64,000 nucleotides of DNA from Magnolia sinica (GCF_029962835.1 NC_080582.1:74086177-74150176), one strand, 5' to 3'. Shown: positions 21,063 to 33,800, numbered from the stretch's first letter. Translations and numbers: made by a program. The notes: generated by a model not told the origin, from the letters alone.

Positions 21063-22615
21063 CCCAACCGTTCTCAGCAGGCGGGGGTACATGCAGTTGC
21101 ACTGAGGCGTCTGATTCAGTGGCTACGGTGCCTCTAGCCTTCGAGGTCATGGCCCACATCGAAGGTACCCTCCTATTTCTGTTGGTGGACACCGGGTCCA
21201 CTATTTCGGTGATATCATGTTCTGCAGTCAAGCGCTTAGGGCTGACTACGACCCCGATGGTTGGGGTGAGAGTTATCGCAGCACCGGGAACTTTTTCACA
21301 TGCCACCAAGTTGTGTGAGGGTTGCCTAATAGATCTAGGAAGCAGGACGATATGTATTGATCTGATTGTCACCACGATATACCATTTCGACGTCATCCTT
21401 GGTATGGATTGGCTTACTGAAATGAGGGCCGAGATCGACTATGAAACCCGACTAGTGACAGCTCACGGACCTGACGACACGACTTTTACCTTTCCCATGC
21501 ATGTCAGTTGCCCTTTTCGAGTTCTTTGTTCCACTTCCTTACTGAAGAAGGGCGGTGGTCCAACACTTGGGGACACACCAGTGGTTCGAGAGTTTGAGGA
21601 CGTGTTCAGTAAGATACCTGAACTACATCCTCTGCGCGAGATCGATTTCACTATCGACCTTGTGCCTGGTGCGATACCTATTTCATTGCCAATGTATCGC
21701 ATGCCTCCGTGTGAGATGGAGGAACTGAGGAAACAGATCGATGATCTGTTAGATGCTGGCTTCATAAGGCCGAGTGTGTCTCCTTGGGGAGCACCCGTAT
21801 TGTTTGTGAAGAAGAAGGATGGGTCGCTACGATTGTGCATTGATTATCATAGGTTGAACCAGGTGACGGTGAAGAATAAGTCCCTTGCCCAGGACAGACG
21901 ATCTGTTTGATCAGTTGAAGGGGGCATAGTACTTCACGAAGATCGATTTACAGTCACCGTATCACCAGTTGCTCGTCAGGGATAAAGACTGCAGAAGACG
22001 GCCTTCATGACCAGTTTTGGACACTATAAATTTCTTGTGATGTTGTTCGGCCTTACGAACGCACCGGCCATGTTCATGGACCTAATGAATAGGGTGTTTC
22101 GGCCGTTTTTGTTCTGATTCGTCATCGTGTTTATAGATGACATTCGGATATACTCTAAAAGTCGGGAAGAGCACGAGGAACACCTACGAGTAGTCTTGGG
22201 TACTTTAAAGAAGAACCAGTTGTTCGCACAGTATAAGAAGTACTACTTCTGGAAAGAAGAAGTTAAGTTCCTGGGACATGTGGTGTCCAAGGAAGGGATA
22301 ACTATGGACCTTACCAAGGTAACCGCAGTTTAGGACTGGGAGCAGCCCGGTTCGGTTACTAAGGTGAGGAGTTTTCTTAGTCTAGCTAGGTACTACTGTC
22401 GATTTATTAGGGACTTCTCCAAGAATGTCAGACCGCTGTCTCAGTTGACACGGAAGGATCTGAAGTTCACCTGGAATGAGAAGCTGGAAGCAGCTTTTAA
22501 GGAGCTGAAGGACAGGTTGACGTCCGCCCCTGTGCTAGTATTGCTAGAGCAAGGGGTCAAGTATATTATATACATCAACGCATCTCGTGTCGGTTTGGGT
22601 TGTGTCCTCATGTAG
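21063..22615 (+). pseudogene. Protease and reverse transcriptase (Tekay-type)
   Basis: The frame from 21119 carries retropepsin [13 protein letters not shown] with an intact D-T-G, then [12 protein letters not shown] begins with [42 protein letters not shown] and [21 protein letters not shown], and that frame ends at 21908. After frameshifts the YFTKIDLQSPYHQL block and the catalytic FIDD (IVFIDDIRIYS at 22127) are seen, then FLGHVVSKEGI. RSFLSLARYYCRFIRDFSK follows to 22615. In the motif FIDDILIYS the Leu has become Arg. The catalytic Asp pair is intact, but the frame is broken at least three times. Confidence 0.88.
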
Positions 22616-22915
22616 AAGGACAGGGTGATTGCCTATGTCTCGAGGCAGTTGAGGAAACACGAGGAAAACTATCCTACTCACGACCTAGAATTAGCAGCCG
22701 TTATCTTTGCACTGAAGCTTTAGAGACATTACCTCTATGGAGAGGAGTTCGAGCTCTTTTGCGACATAAGAGCCTTAGGTACATATTCACTCAGAGGGAC
22801 TTGAATATGAGGCAACGACGATGGATGGAGACCCTGAAAGACTTCAAGTTAGAAGTCTCTTACCATCCTGGCAAGGCCAACCTTGTGGCAGAGGCGTTGA
22901 GCCGCAAGAAGGTAT
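22616..22915 (+). pseudogene. RNase H (Tekay-type)
   Basis: The preceding stretch gives IYINASRVGLGCVLM, where the first catalytic Asp of the usual D-A-S is Asn. After a stop come [20 protein letters not shown] and [12 protein letters not shown], in two frames. QRRWMETLKDFKLEVSYHPG and KANLVAEALSRK complete the domain, where VADALSR is the family norm. RNase H degrades the RNA of RNA-DNA hybrids; here key acidic residues are lost. Confidence 0.82.
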
Positions 22916-24495
22916 TGGCATTTGCGGCTCTGCTGATGATAGCAGAGGGTGACATGGTAGAGTTTGTGCGAGACTTTGAGCAGAAACTCATGGTGGAGGA
23001 GCCGTATAAGGGCATCGCACATATTCGGGTACAACCCCTCATTGATGACAGGATTATCACGGCTCAAGCAGACGATGAGCTATTGACAAAGATGAGAGAG
23101 CAGGTCAGTGCAGATGAGGACTCAGAATGAAGACTTGGCACGAATGGGGGTTTACGTTACCGTGGCCGCCTATGCTTCCCAAATCTTCCTGACTTAAGAC
23201 AGGAGGTCCTCGAGGCTGCACATAGTTCGAAATTAGCGATGCATCTTGGTACCATAAAAATGTATTGAGATATGAAGAGATCATACTGGTGGGACAATAT
23301 GAAGGCCCACATAACAGATTATGTGTCTCGTTGCCGCACATGCTAGTAGGTCAAGACAGAGCATCGCCGACCTCCTGGACTACTTCAGCCCATGCCCATA
23401 GCTGAATGGAAGTGGGACTTCATCTCGATGGAATTTATCGCTAGATTGCCGAAGACAAGGAAGGGTTATGACTCTATTTGGGTGATCGTGGACCGGTTGA
23501 CAAAATTGGCTCACTTCCTCCCAATTAACGTCATGAATTCTGCAGACGAGTTGGCCAGGCTGTACATCAGGGAAATTGTGCGTCTAGATGGAGTTCCTTT
23601 GGAGATCGTGTCGGACCGAGACACGCGATTCACATCTATCTTACGCCGCGATTCATCAGCTTATTTCAAATACTTGATTGAGTGGGTGTGGTGGCATAAC
23701 GGGTGAATCAGATTTTGGAGGATATGCTGCGAGCTTGTGTGCTTGATTTCAAGGACAGTTGGGATGACTGTCTCTCGTATGCAGAGTTTACTTATAATAA
23801 CAGTTTTCGGGTGAGCATTGGCATGACTCCCTATGAGGCACTATATGGGCGTTCCTGTCGGGCACCGCATTGCTGGGCAGAGGTTGGCGAGAAAAGCTTG
23901 ATTGGCCCCGAGTTAGTACAGGCAACCTTAAAGAAGATAAACATTATCAGGCGTCGACTTCTGGCTGCGCAGAGCAGACAGAAGAGCTACACCGATACGA
24001 GACGGCGACCGTTAGAGTTCGAAGTTGGGGACCACGTGTTTTTGAAGGTTTTCCCAATGAAGGGAGTCCTTCGGTTTGGGAAGAAGGGGAAGCTCACGCC
24101 TAGATTTATTGGTCCATTCCAGATACTTGATCGAGTAGGGGTGGTAGCGTACCGCCTTGCTTTGCCTACTCCACTCATAGGCGTGCACAACGTATTTCAT
24201 GTATTTATGCTGAAGAAATACGTTCCCGATCTTTTCCACATTATCAAATGGGAGCAGGTACAGTTGAGCGAGGACGCTACATATGTACTGCGACCAACGC
24301 GTATCCTACATAGGAAGGAGCAAGTGCTGCGCAGCAAGGTTATCCCACTCGTGAAGGTATTGTGGACGCATCACACGGAGGAAGAGGCTACTTGGGAAAC
24401 AGAAGCCGAAGTCCAAAAGAACTACCCTCAGATTCTCGAAGAGTACGAAAATGTACTAATTTCGAAGACGAAGTTTTTCTTTAAGAGGGGTAGAT
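22916..24495 (+). pseudogene. Integrase and chromodomain (Tekay-type)
   Basis: The N-terminal region has a decayed H-H-C-C zinc finger (about 23210-23350). The core runs from 23392: EWKWDFISMEFIARLPKT, VDRLTKLAHFLP (first Asp) and VSDRDTRFTS (second Asp). The expected HPQTDGQSE block carrying the catalytic Glu is missing around 23665-23705, where sequence is lost and the frame shifts. The frame resumes as NQILEDMLRACVLDFKDSWD and stays open to about 24499, through the DNA-binding C-terminal domain (GPFQILDRVG) and a classical chromodomain: PTRILHRKEQVLRSK, IPLVKVLW and EEEATWETEAEVQKNYP. Chromodomains steer integration to marked chromatin. Confidence 0.9.
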
Positions 24496-27288
24496 TGTAA
24501 CGTCTCGAAAAAATCCGTACAAAGACCCGAGTACCACCTCAGGCAGAAATCACCTAGGACCGAAACCTTTACAAATTAGACGAGGATTAACTAAGTGTTA
24601 AATTATATTACCTGTGAAATTAGCACTAATCGCTTTAAATACGATCTATAAGACCCAAAATGAGTAGAACAGTTAGCGCTACATTACCTTAAAACTCAGC
24701 TTGATCTAGATCCGATTGGACCGAAAACTCAATTTAATCTAGATCTAATGTCAGAGAGCTTAAGTCCGACCGCACACAGAAAAGGGGCCTCCAGAAGTGC
24801 TCTGTTAGATCGAAACAAACGCTCTTCAGACATAACCTAAGTATACCTTGGCCCTGGGGCCATTACCATTAGTCTTGGGCTTATATAAGGGCCTTAAACC
24901 CCCCCTCTCTCATCTCATATGAATTTGGAAAACCCTAGGAGAGAGAAGAGAGAAAAGAGAAGGAAAGAGAGAGGAAGTGAGAGAGTGTATTAGCGTTTGT
25001 TCTTGGGATTTAATCCTACCACTCCACACGCTTATCTATCGTGTCTGTAGCGATATTCCGGCATTTCTGATAGCGTACTTGGGTAAGAAAACCTAACCCT
25101 AATCTGTTTTAGGGTATCATATAGTATTAGTGGTGAAATAGCTAACCTAATTCATGTTATAGGTTGTCATTCTGTCGTTGATAAAGACTAAGTGTTTAAA
25201 ACGAATCCGTTACACGTTTACCGGTGTAAGGTACGGACTATATACGTTTAGGTTATGGTTTTCAAGATTTTCAATGCCGGGTAATGATTTATTACTGTCA
25301 TGGGTGCCATTTCACATGCCAGACGTGATGTTTGTTTCGCTTTACGAATACATATGAACTATGTCGAGTATAGTGTATTCTATGTATTTGTTGAAATAAT
25401 TGAATACGTATGGTTTTTAGATTTGCAGTCAACATGATTATCTGTCATGCATATATGCTTGTTGTATATGCGACAACTCCTTGTCGAAAGGTTTTGCCTT
25501 AATACATATTATAACCAACATACGTCATGTATGTTGGAATGTGTAGACTAAATGTTAGTAAGAATGTCTAAATGAACTAGTAGTTAGTTAATTGTACTTT
25601 GTATGGGTGTTGAGATATGATTCTCAACTACCTTAACTATGTGTATGATTTCCTCCATGTGTTTTATACTATAATGTCTGTTTAGGCATGGAATGCATAT
25701 GTGTGAATTCATGTTTGAGTTGTATTCCATAAAATGCTCGAATGATTGTATGATTTGAATTATTGATCCATTACTACTTTGACTTTCTCATATGAATACT
25801 TGTTGTAATTGAATGCGGTTGGGACTATCATATAGTTTAGGCAATTGGTAACAGGTTTTGACCAGTTGACTGAAGTTGTTTCGCCATATAGGATATGGTC
25901 GATGAATCCGAGCCGTACTTGGGGTGTCGATAGTGGTTAGGCCACACGGAGTGCTTACGCACTTCATGTCGATCAACTCTACGTACACTCGTACTAGTCG
26001 AGCTCGTCAAGTAACCCAATTGACCTGATGTATGTTCACCATGTTTGGACCCTACTGTTTGAATCTAAGATACCAAACTTACCAGTGGAAAGCCCGTTTA
26101 ACCTTGGTACCTCGATTCACTAAGACTCATGAGCCGGACATGGTGGTATGAGACACCGTGGTCGAGCTGTCGGCCTACGCTGGGGCGACGAGCATCCTCG
26201 TAGTGTTCAGTGAGCAACACAGCCACATGAGCTGAATACGGTAGTATGAGACATTGTATTCAAGCTGTCGGCCTATACTGATCAGGTGACAAGCCCTTTG
26301 TAGTGACCTCGAGCATGCTCTGAGACTGCGTAGAGGCGATGAGCCTTTCTGTAGCAATTAGAGTACAAACTAGGCCTACATTGATCAGGTGACGAGCCCT
26401 TTGTAGCGACCTAGAACCGTAACATCGTATGAGATTTACTAGGACTGACGATCCTAGAATGGATCACTGTTTGAAAAATGATATAAGGGAGATACCTTAG
26501 TTTTCCAATCCTGCTGTATGAAAAGGACTAATAAGAACTTGGTAAGCACGCTCATGCACTGCATTGCATGTGCCGTTTGGCATTGGGTAGAGCACTGAGG
26601 AGGTGACTGACATGCGCGACCGTGAGATGAAGATCGCAGAGGGAGTACAGGCGAGGGCATGCATCATTTATATATACCATTCTTACATTCATTAGGGTAC
26701 TTAGGGATGTGTGATTGTATTGCTTTATCATTACTGCTTGACTGAATTGATAACATGTTAACTTTTGCTCTATTGTTCCACTGAGTTGATCACTCCCATG
26801 TTACGGGACGGTGTTTTAAACACCAACCAGACCATGTTTTAGTTTTAGATGATGGCGCAGCTGGCGAGGCAGAGCCAAACTTTGAGGATGATGAGGAAGC
26901 ATTCTCATATATGCAATATTCCGGTGGGTTTACGTAAACCGTTCTGAATCAACGGGGCTTCAGGGTTCATGCTTTGTAGAGGACTACCACTCTTTTGACA
27001 TTTTGTATTTTGAACGATACTTGTATTTATTTGACTTGGCAATTTATTCATACTCTGGAGATCGGAAACGGTCTATACGTTTTATCTATGCTTATATACC
27101 TCTTTTAGTCTTCCGCTTGTGTAACTCAATTGTTCTGAAGTATGAATTACTGTTTTAGTATGATCCCATTCATGTTTACCCGTACTAACATAGACAACAT
27201 TCAATCACCATCAATTATGTTGCATAAGTGATGTGTTGGAACTCAGGAGTTGGGCATTTGCACGACCCTCGATTTTCAGGGCGTTACA
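24496..27288 (+). mobile_element. 3' LTR of Tekay-type element
   Basis: This 2793-bp LTR is collinear with the 5' LTR except for a deletion near 24690, where TTAAAACT joins CAGCTTG, and a small local duplication of a GACCGAAAACTCA segment. The TATA box is at 24881-24890. The LTR ends GGGCGTTACA followed by the TSD GGTAT. Confidence 0.92.
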
Positions 27289-27293
27289 GGTAT

Positions 27294-28698
27294 ACAGGAA
27301 GATGAAAGCATTAATGAAGACAGATAACGAAAAGTACAAGGCAAGGCTCGTAACAAAGGGGTTCTCACAGAGGGAAGTAGTAGACTATAATAAGATTTTC
27401 TCTCTAGTCGTGATACATACCTCAATTAGGGTGCTACTTGACATGGTAGCAGAATCCAATTTGAAATTGGAGCAACTCGATGTGAATACAACATTCTTTC
27501 ATAGGAACTTGGAGGAAATCATTTATATGAGGTAAACTGAAGATTTAAAGAGCTCGGTAACGAAGGCCATATGTGGAGGTTGAAGAAGTCATTGTATGGG
27601 CTTAAGCAATCTCTAAGGTAGTGTTATAAGCGGTTTGATTCCCACATGGTGGAAATTTATAACAAGTGTGAATACGATTGCTATGTATACTACAGGGTAC
27701 TTGAGAATAGATCCTATATTCTACTAATGCTTTATGTAGATGATATACTGATTGCTGCAAAGGACAATAAGAAGATACTCTTGCTTAAGTCTCTGTTAAG
27801 TAAATAGTTTAACATGAAGGATTTGGGCACTATGAAGAAGATCTTGGACATGAAGATAAGTAGAGATAAAGAGTTTGGGAAGCCGTGGTTTTCTCAAAAT
27901 GGTTATGTGCAGAAGTTGCTAAAGAGGTTCTATATGGAAAGTGCTAAGCCAGTTAACACGTCTCTAATAGGTTATTTTAAGTTGTTAGCCAGGTTGTGTC
28001 TAAGTATAGAGGAAGAGATTTTAGAAATTTCACGAGTACGGTACGCTAGTGCAGTGCGGAGTCTCATGTATGCAATGGTTTGCATGATGCCGAATATCTC
28101 ACAAGCGGTTAGCATGGTTAGCAAATATATGGCAAATCCTGGTAAAAAATATTGGAATACTGTTAATATTAGGTATCTCAAGGGCACAATTGGCATTGAA
28201 ATCATATTCGAGGGACATGGAGCTTCAGGTGGAGTTGTAGGCTATGTGGATTCGGATTTTGCACGTGACTTAGACAACAAGAGGTCTATTACAGAATATG
28301 TTTTTATATTAGCAAGCGGACCGGTATAGCATATTAGCAAGCGGACCGGTATAGCGTTGTCTACAAGTGAGGCGAAATACATGATCGCGACAGAGGTGTT
28401 AAATGAGGCATTGTAGTTGGAAGGTCTAATAGGAAAACTCAAGTTGAAGCAAGACGAGATTCGATTGCATTGCGATAGTCAAAGTGCTATCCATCTGGCA
28501 ATAAATCAAGAGTATCACGTTAGAACTAAGCACATCGACTTGAGGTTCCACGAGATACGGAAGCTCATTGCTCCAGGGGAGATTTTATTTCAAAAGATTC
28601 GCACAGATGACAATGTTACAGACATGTTGACAAAGCCAGTGACTACAAAGAAGTTCAGGCATTGCTTGGGCTTGATCAATCTTTATAGGAATCGATGA
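27294..28698 (+). pseudogene. Copia RT and RNase H, continued after Tekay insertion
   Basis: Coding resumes with YRKMKALMKTDNEKYKARLV, then TKGFSQREVVDYNKIFS. The RT block LDVNTTFFHRNLEEIIYM lies before 27536. LLMLYVDDILIAAKD holds the intact catalytic YVDD (about 27723-27765), and MKDLGTMKKILDMKISRD follows. The RNase H part includes YVDSDFARDLDNKRSITEYV and, after a 25-bp tandem duplication at 28306-28355, ALSTSEAKYMIATEVLNEA, LHCDSQSAIHLAINQ and VRTKHIDLRFHEIRKLI. The normal C-terminus (DMLTKPVT) ends at 28698. Stops and frameshifts are present before 27814. Confidence 0.87.
28306..28355 (+). repeat. Perfect 25-bp tandem duplication in copia RNase H
   Basis: The unit beginning ATATTAGCAAGCGGACCGGT occurs at 28306-28330 and again at 28331-28355. 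It duplicates part of the RNase H sequence and shifts the frame, since 25 is not a multiple of three. Confidence 0.9.
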
Positions 28699-28721
28699 GA
28701 TTGGGTACCCTTGCACAGGGG

Positions 28722-29526
28722 TGTAGATGGAGTTGTGTTCCAAGTGAAGAATGCAGGTAGAGGTCTACGCTCAATGTGAATATTGCATGGGAAGTCTTCA
28801 AGGTGACTTGGCAAAATGCAAGTCAATGTGGTAATTGTTGTACATGATGCCTTGAATTCTATAAATTTGCTATGTAGAGAAGTTTAGGTTCAATTCCATC
28901 GAAACTGTTTTCGGTTTGACCAAAAATTAGAGAATTTTTAGGTTGCTTGTTGTGATGTTTTGGTCGTTTTTGGTTCGACTAAAAATTTAGTAGGGTTGAT
29001 TTAGTCCGGTTGAAGGTTGCAATCAGTCCGATTAGATATGTTACCCAGAGTTGCGCAAATCGAGCTATTTAAGTCCTAATCTCGATTAGGGCTTGTACGA
29101 ACAAGTGTTTTCTCTCTAAGGGCGAGGGCTTTCAGGAGGTGAGAGGGGTTCTAATACTTGTAGGGGCTTGGGAAGGGCTTTCCATGGGATTGCGGATCGC
29201 AAGGGGAGATTGGGTAATCCTATAATCGGAGAAGGTGAGTGGTGTACTCTACAGTTTTAATTATAGTTGAGATCTTTTTCACTTCGTGCCATGATTTTTT
29301 CTCACAAGGATTTTTCATGTAAAATATCGTATGTTCGGTTGGTTGATTTTTGATTTGGTTATCTGTTTTATTATATTGTTTTATTTTTATTTATCATACT
29401 CCCGCAGAGTGCATAAATTAGCAGTAGTGTTAGATTCAAATTTTCTAATACCTATAATTAATCTGAATTTGTTGTAGCTTGGGCTCAAACATTATTGTGG
29501 TGTGATAAGGAGCCGTTACTCTAGCA
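28722..29526 (+). mobile_element. 3' LTR of Tork-like copia
   Basis: This 805-bp LTR begins TGTAGATGGAG after the purine-containing tract GCACAGGGG and ends GCCGTTACTCTAGCA. Its right half aligns with 10836-11266. The following ATCCC would be the TSD, but the left flank is outside the window. Confidence 0.83.
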
Positions 29527-30897
29527 ATCCCCTTAGGGCGGAATAAACAAAACCCAAAACTCCCTTGGAAAGAAGAGATCCAGCAGCACCCACTCAGCGA
29601 ACAGGGCCTCTGAACTCGAGGATCTAGGTCATACAGCTAATACGTTGGTGTTTTCAAATACCCTTTCATCTTCAACAATCAGCAATCTATAGGATGGTGT
29701 AATACGAAAATAGCGGATGTGACGTTACTAACGTGTAAATATCGATCCTCCGTAGGAGTGTGAAGTTTGAACGGTTCGATCTGAATTGGAATGAACAGAG
29801 GAGGAGCTATTCCAAGTAGGGGTGGCAGTGGGTCAGGTTTGGGTTCGACGATGGAGCTCAAGTCGACGTAACACAGCAGCCCAAGTCCAAGCCCATTAAA
29901 TTGCTTAGACTGTTCGGCCTGAAAATTAATCAAATCCCTGTCCATGGATGTGGACTATCTAAATTTCTCTTTGGCTCTTTTGATGGTCAAGATCATCAGC
30001 ATTTGTAGCCCGAACAGGGCCCACATGCCAAAACCAACCTTTGCTCCTAACTGTCCAATTTAGGGATGCCATGCTATTTGGGCCACCATAAGAAACCCAA
30101 TTTTGATGGACGATTCTGATTGTGATCATCGTCACGTGCAACGAATTTAGAACATTAATACAAAAAAAATTTCAATGGTTGGATTTAAATCTAAAAATCG
30201 GTGGTCAGGATCACAACTGACGCTTGATTGTCTGGCCACGGTTTGAAAGTATGGTGAACATGGACGGTTCAAATTACGGAACCATCACAACATATGGTTG
30301 TGAACGCGCACGTTTCAAATCATCGCCCATTGCAACATATGGTCCCAATAGCACGAGACAGGAAGGCCGCCGATGATAAGAAAACCCATTTCAGGCTTTC
30401 AGCATTCATTTTCCCATGTGGCCCACATTCAGAACCTTCATCTGCTGGGCCCATGGATTAGATATCTTAGGTCTGATGGAGCTCAGTGGATGGGTGACTC
30501 CCCCAAAATCATCTGGATCAAACAATTCTAATGATGGTGTCCATGTCCTGCGAATAGACGGTTAAAAAGATACCACAGTTGTGGACTGCAATAAAAACCT
30601 AAAAATAGAACAGCTAGGAGCTTCCAATCTAAGGTGGTACAGGGTTAATGGTTCATCCACGTTGATGCCCATCTGATCAACGGTCTGTATCACCATTACT
30701 TGGGCCTCATCTTTCCATACACAAAACCTCCTGCATCCTCGTAGGGCCCATTTGACTTAGTTTAAAAAAATGTTTTTTTTTTTTTTTTAAAAATAAAATC
30801 TAAAAACCACCTTTTTATGCTTAAGTATCTTTGAGTAGCCCTTAATTACTCAATTTAAAAACAAATTTGAAGTTTTTTGCCACAAGACCTGGCCCAG
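29527..30897. other. Non-coding DNA
   Basis: I see no supportable gene. The stretch holds moderately GC-rich single-copy-looking sequence, a T-tract at about 30768-30789 and no clear transposon ends. Open stretches are short and stop-rich. Confidence 0.5.
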
Positions 30898-31466
30898 TAG
30901 GGGTGCACACGGAACCGGTGGAACCTGTAAACTGGACCAGAACCGACCCAACTGCACAGTTTGGTCTGGTTCTGAAGCGCACCAGTTGCAATTGCGGTTC
31001 CAAAAATCAAAGAACCGGTTAATTTGGTTCTGTTCTCGATTTGGGGTTCCATTGAACCGAACCAGACCTTGGATCTGAACCTGAAACGGGACCCCTTAGT
31101 CAACAAACGTTTAAATTTTAATTTTTTTAAACATAAAAAGCAAAAAAAAAGAGGATCGTAATCTTTCTTTATTCTCCCCCTCTTTCATATGGTCTTTCTG
31201 TCTCAAGAACCGTGTAATTGGACTGGATTTAAAAAAAAACCATGCAATTGTGTTGAATTATAAAAATAAACCATGCAATTGGACTGAATTATAAAAAGCC
31301 TAGAACTGTAGAACCGAACTGGAACAGGTTTTTTACTGTCCAGTTTCTATTCAGTTCTAAGGTGCAAACGGCAGGGGTCCGGTTGTAGATTTTCTGAAAC
31401 AGTTGAGAATGGTTCAGTTCCAGTTTCACCCCAGAATCGGACTGAACCGAACCGTGTGCACCCCTA
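30898..31466. mobile_element. 569-bp hAT-like MITE
   Basis: The termini TAGGGGTGCACACGG and CCGTGTGCACCCCTA are perfect inverted repeats of about 15 bp. Inside are many ACCGGTTC/GAACCG blocks. TAGGGGTG ends are typical of plant hAT MITEs. A short similar flank (GGCCCAG at 30891-30897, TGCCCAG at 31471-31477) may be the remains of the 8-bp duplication, but it is offset by 4 bp on the right. Confidence 0.75.
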
Positions 31467-33108
31467 CATTTGCCCAGCACTCGTAAAATGGACGATCTCT
31501 CTCTCTCTCTCTCTCAAGGTTTGTTAGTTGCAAACGAGAGTAGAGCAGTTCCACTCCATATGTGCCTTCAGGGCATGCAGATCCAAGATCAAATCCATAC
31601 ATAAATTGGTCCAACCATGTTTTTCCTAAATTAATGTGGTCCACTCAGAAAACAGGCCCCAGTAATCGAACGAACAATTGGATGGGTTAGGAAACTTCAG
31701 CTTCCAAATATTTGAAGCTGTACATTTGTTTTGTAAACTGTAGCCCACCTAACCAATGGATCAACCTAATTCTTGCGGCAGCATCAGCATAGTGGTGCCT
31801 CTGTGGATGGTTTGAATCTCAGACCTATGTGCCATAATGTCAACCATGTGGCATGTACATTAGCTTCACCGTACGTGTGTGGGCTTATCAAATCTCGTCT
31901 GCGGGGCCCACTGCAACGACTGTACAACATCCACTCTGTCCATTTCGTCATATCATGGTAGGGTATGACTCCAAAAAATGAGGTAGATCGGGCCACCCTG
32001 CATATAACAGTAGGTATTCAACACTCACCATTGAAACCTTAGTAGGGAAATTGTCTCTTATGCATGTTTACCAAACAAGCACTTCACATAAGCAACTCTC
32101 AAGAAAGAATCAATTCTGAAGCAACAGCAAACATGCCCTTAATGTAAGGGTACATATTCGAGAGAGGAATAGTATTCAGTCCTGCAAATGGTCTCAGCGA
32201 TCAATCAATTTAAAAACCATGACACATCCGGACCTTCCATCTGTTGGGCCCCATGGTTGAATGGGATGCACACCTAAACCGCTGAAAAGGTGGTCAGAAA
32301 ATAGCCCCCCCAACAGTCAGTGTTCAATGCGTCCCTTCAATTCGAGGGCTAGGATGATAATCAAAATGGTATGATTTCAGCACAAAATAGATGAAAAAAT
32401 AGATGAACGGTGTGGATTTAATACATGCATTCATACAGGAGCAATAAAGAAAGTGAGAAAGGATTGCTATGCACTAATAATTACATCAGATGGGCATAAC
32501 TAACTTCTTCACATCCTAAGTTAATTCAAATATACAAGAGGGAAAAAAAAAAGAATAATAACAATAATAAAAGGGTTAAAAAAAAGAAAAGAAAACCCTC
32601 TAATCTTCTCTAATTCAAGATATATGTTATACATTGTTACAACAAAAGATAAGTACCGCGAATGCATATTTTATACAAGGTGCTCCTCCATCTAGCCACC
32701 TCAAACTGCCCCTGTTCCTGTCACAGCAGATTGGGTTCTAAGATTAATACATTGTGAAAAGGAAGAGGAATGATATGATGTGAGAGGTTAGCTAGGCCCA
32801 CATGCATGTGATATTGATTGCCCGAATCAAATATGAGGTCGATCCATTGATTGGGTGTGGGCTGCAAAGTCAGAATCAAGTGGACGGCCAGAAAAAGGAA
32901 GAAAAGAAAACTTGGCCAAGTTTTCCTCATTGTTTTTTAAGCTGTGGCCCACTGATAAGTGATCTGCCCTGATTTCTGGGCAGATCATTTACAGAGTAGG
33001 ATCCACACTGATGAAAGTATTGCATCTGACACATTGAAGCAAGTCGTGGGCCTAGTTGTGTGTAAGGGGCTGCTTTGCACAGGCATTGCAGCTTAGCAAA
33101 CCTTGTGG
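31467..33108. other. Non-coding DNA with a (CT)n tract
   Basis: A (TC)10 microsatellite is at 31496-31515 and an A-rich stretch at about 32535-32600. No gene or intact transposon end is recognised. Open stretches have no domain signal. Confidence 0.5.
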
Positions 33109-33800
33109 TAAGATTATGGGATTTTTACAAAAGACTCCCTCATTATTTTGGAATTTACATTCCAGTACCTTCTATTAAAAATCTTTGTTTATTAAGATAA
33201 CTAGAAAATTTTTAGGGTACCTTCCATTAGATTTCTCTAAAGGAGGTGAGATTAAAATAGCTTATATTTTTCTAATGACAAAAATGTACTCCCAATTTCT
33301 CAACACTTCTGATCACTTAATCATTCATGAAAGCAGCGTGACATGTTTGGTGATCCAAAGTCTCCATACAGGCGTGACGAACTCCAGACAAGCCATGTAT
33401 CCAAAAGATCCGAGAGCATTTTTGTCATTTAAAAAATAAGTTGGTTAATTCAATTGCTATGAGGGTGTGCTTGGTAAACTAAATAAAAAAAGTTTGATAA
33501 AAAAAAAGTCTGAAATTAATTTTAAGTAATGGATCCATTGTGTACTGAATTTTAGTATTGATAAGTGTTGGAATGCCTGTTCGGTAAACTGTCTGAAAAA
33601 ATTCCTGTACACTGAAATTTAGTACTGAATCCAAAAATTTCTGTTTGGTAAAAATATATGAAATTTGGCAATTTAACCAAATTGTCCCTAATTCGGGCCC
33701 ATACCCTAACATGATTTAAAAAAACAGATGGACGGGGTGGATTTTTCACAAACATCACAATGGGCCTCACCTAATTGGCATCCTTCCAAATCTGGAGTGG

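Larger units (their letters stand above)
14152..27288 (+). mobile_element. Full-length Tekay/Del-type chromovirus with extra ORF
   Basis: This is a complete 13,137-bp gypsy element with perfect 5-bp TSDs GGTAT (14147-14151, 27289-27293). Excision restores the copia RT frame (...GCKGVYRKMK...). Both LTRs start TGTAACGTCTCG and end GGGCGTTACA. A PBS lies at 17331, and the PPT AAGAGGGGTAGAT precedes the 3' LTR. Order: extra ORF, gag, protease, RT, RNase H, integrase, canonical chromodomain. The chromodomain and gag type place it in the Tekay/Del lineage. Frameshifts and stops in gag and pol make it non-autonomous. The LTRs look close in sequence apart from one large indel, which suggests a fairly recent insertion. 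Confidence 0.92.
10836..29526 (+). mobile_element. Tork-like Ty1/copia element, host of nested insertions
   Basis: The order is 5' LTR remnant, PBS, gag, protease, integrase, RT, RNase H, 3' LTR, which is copia order (integrase before RT). Integrase motifs such as SKKCIFFGYEKYVKGYKLWD and RT with LYVDD resemble the Tork/Tnt1 group. The body is split by a MITE at 12193-12550 and by a complete gypsy element at 14152-27288, and its 5' LTR is cut by CRM copy 1. Stops are frequent in every domain. Without the insertions the in-window body is about 5.2 kb. Confidence 0.87.

Noticed and set aside
32721..32930. Minus-strand open frame of 69 codons with hydrophobic start
   Set aside because: It has a signal-peptide-like appearance only. 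No splice or domain support, in repeat-derived surroundings.
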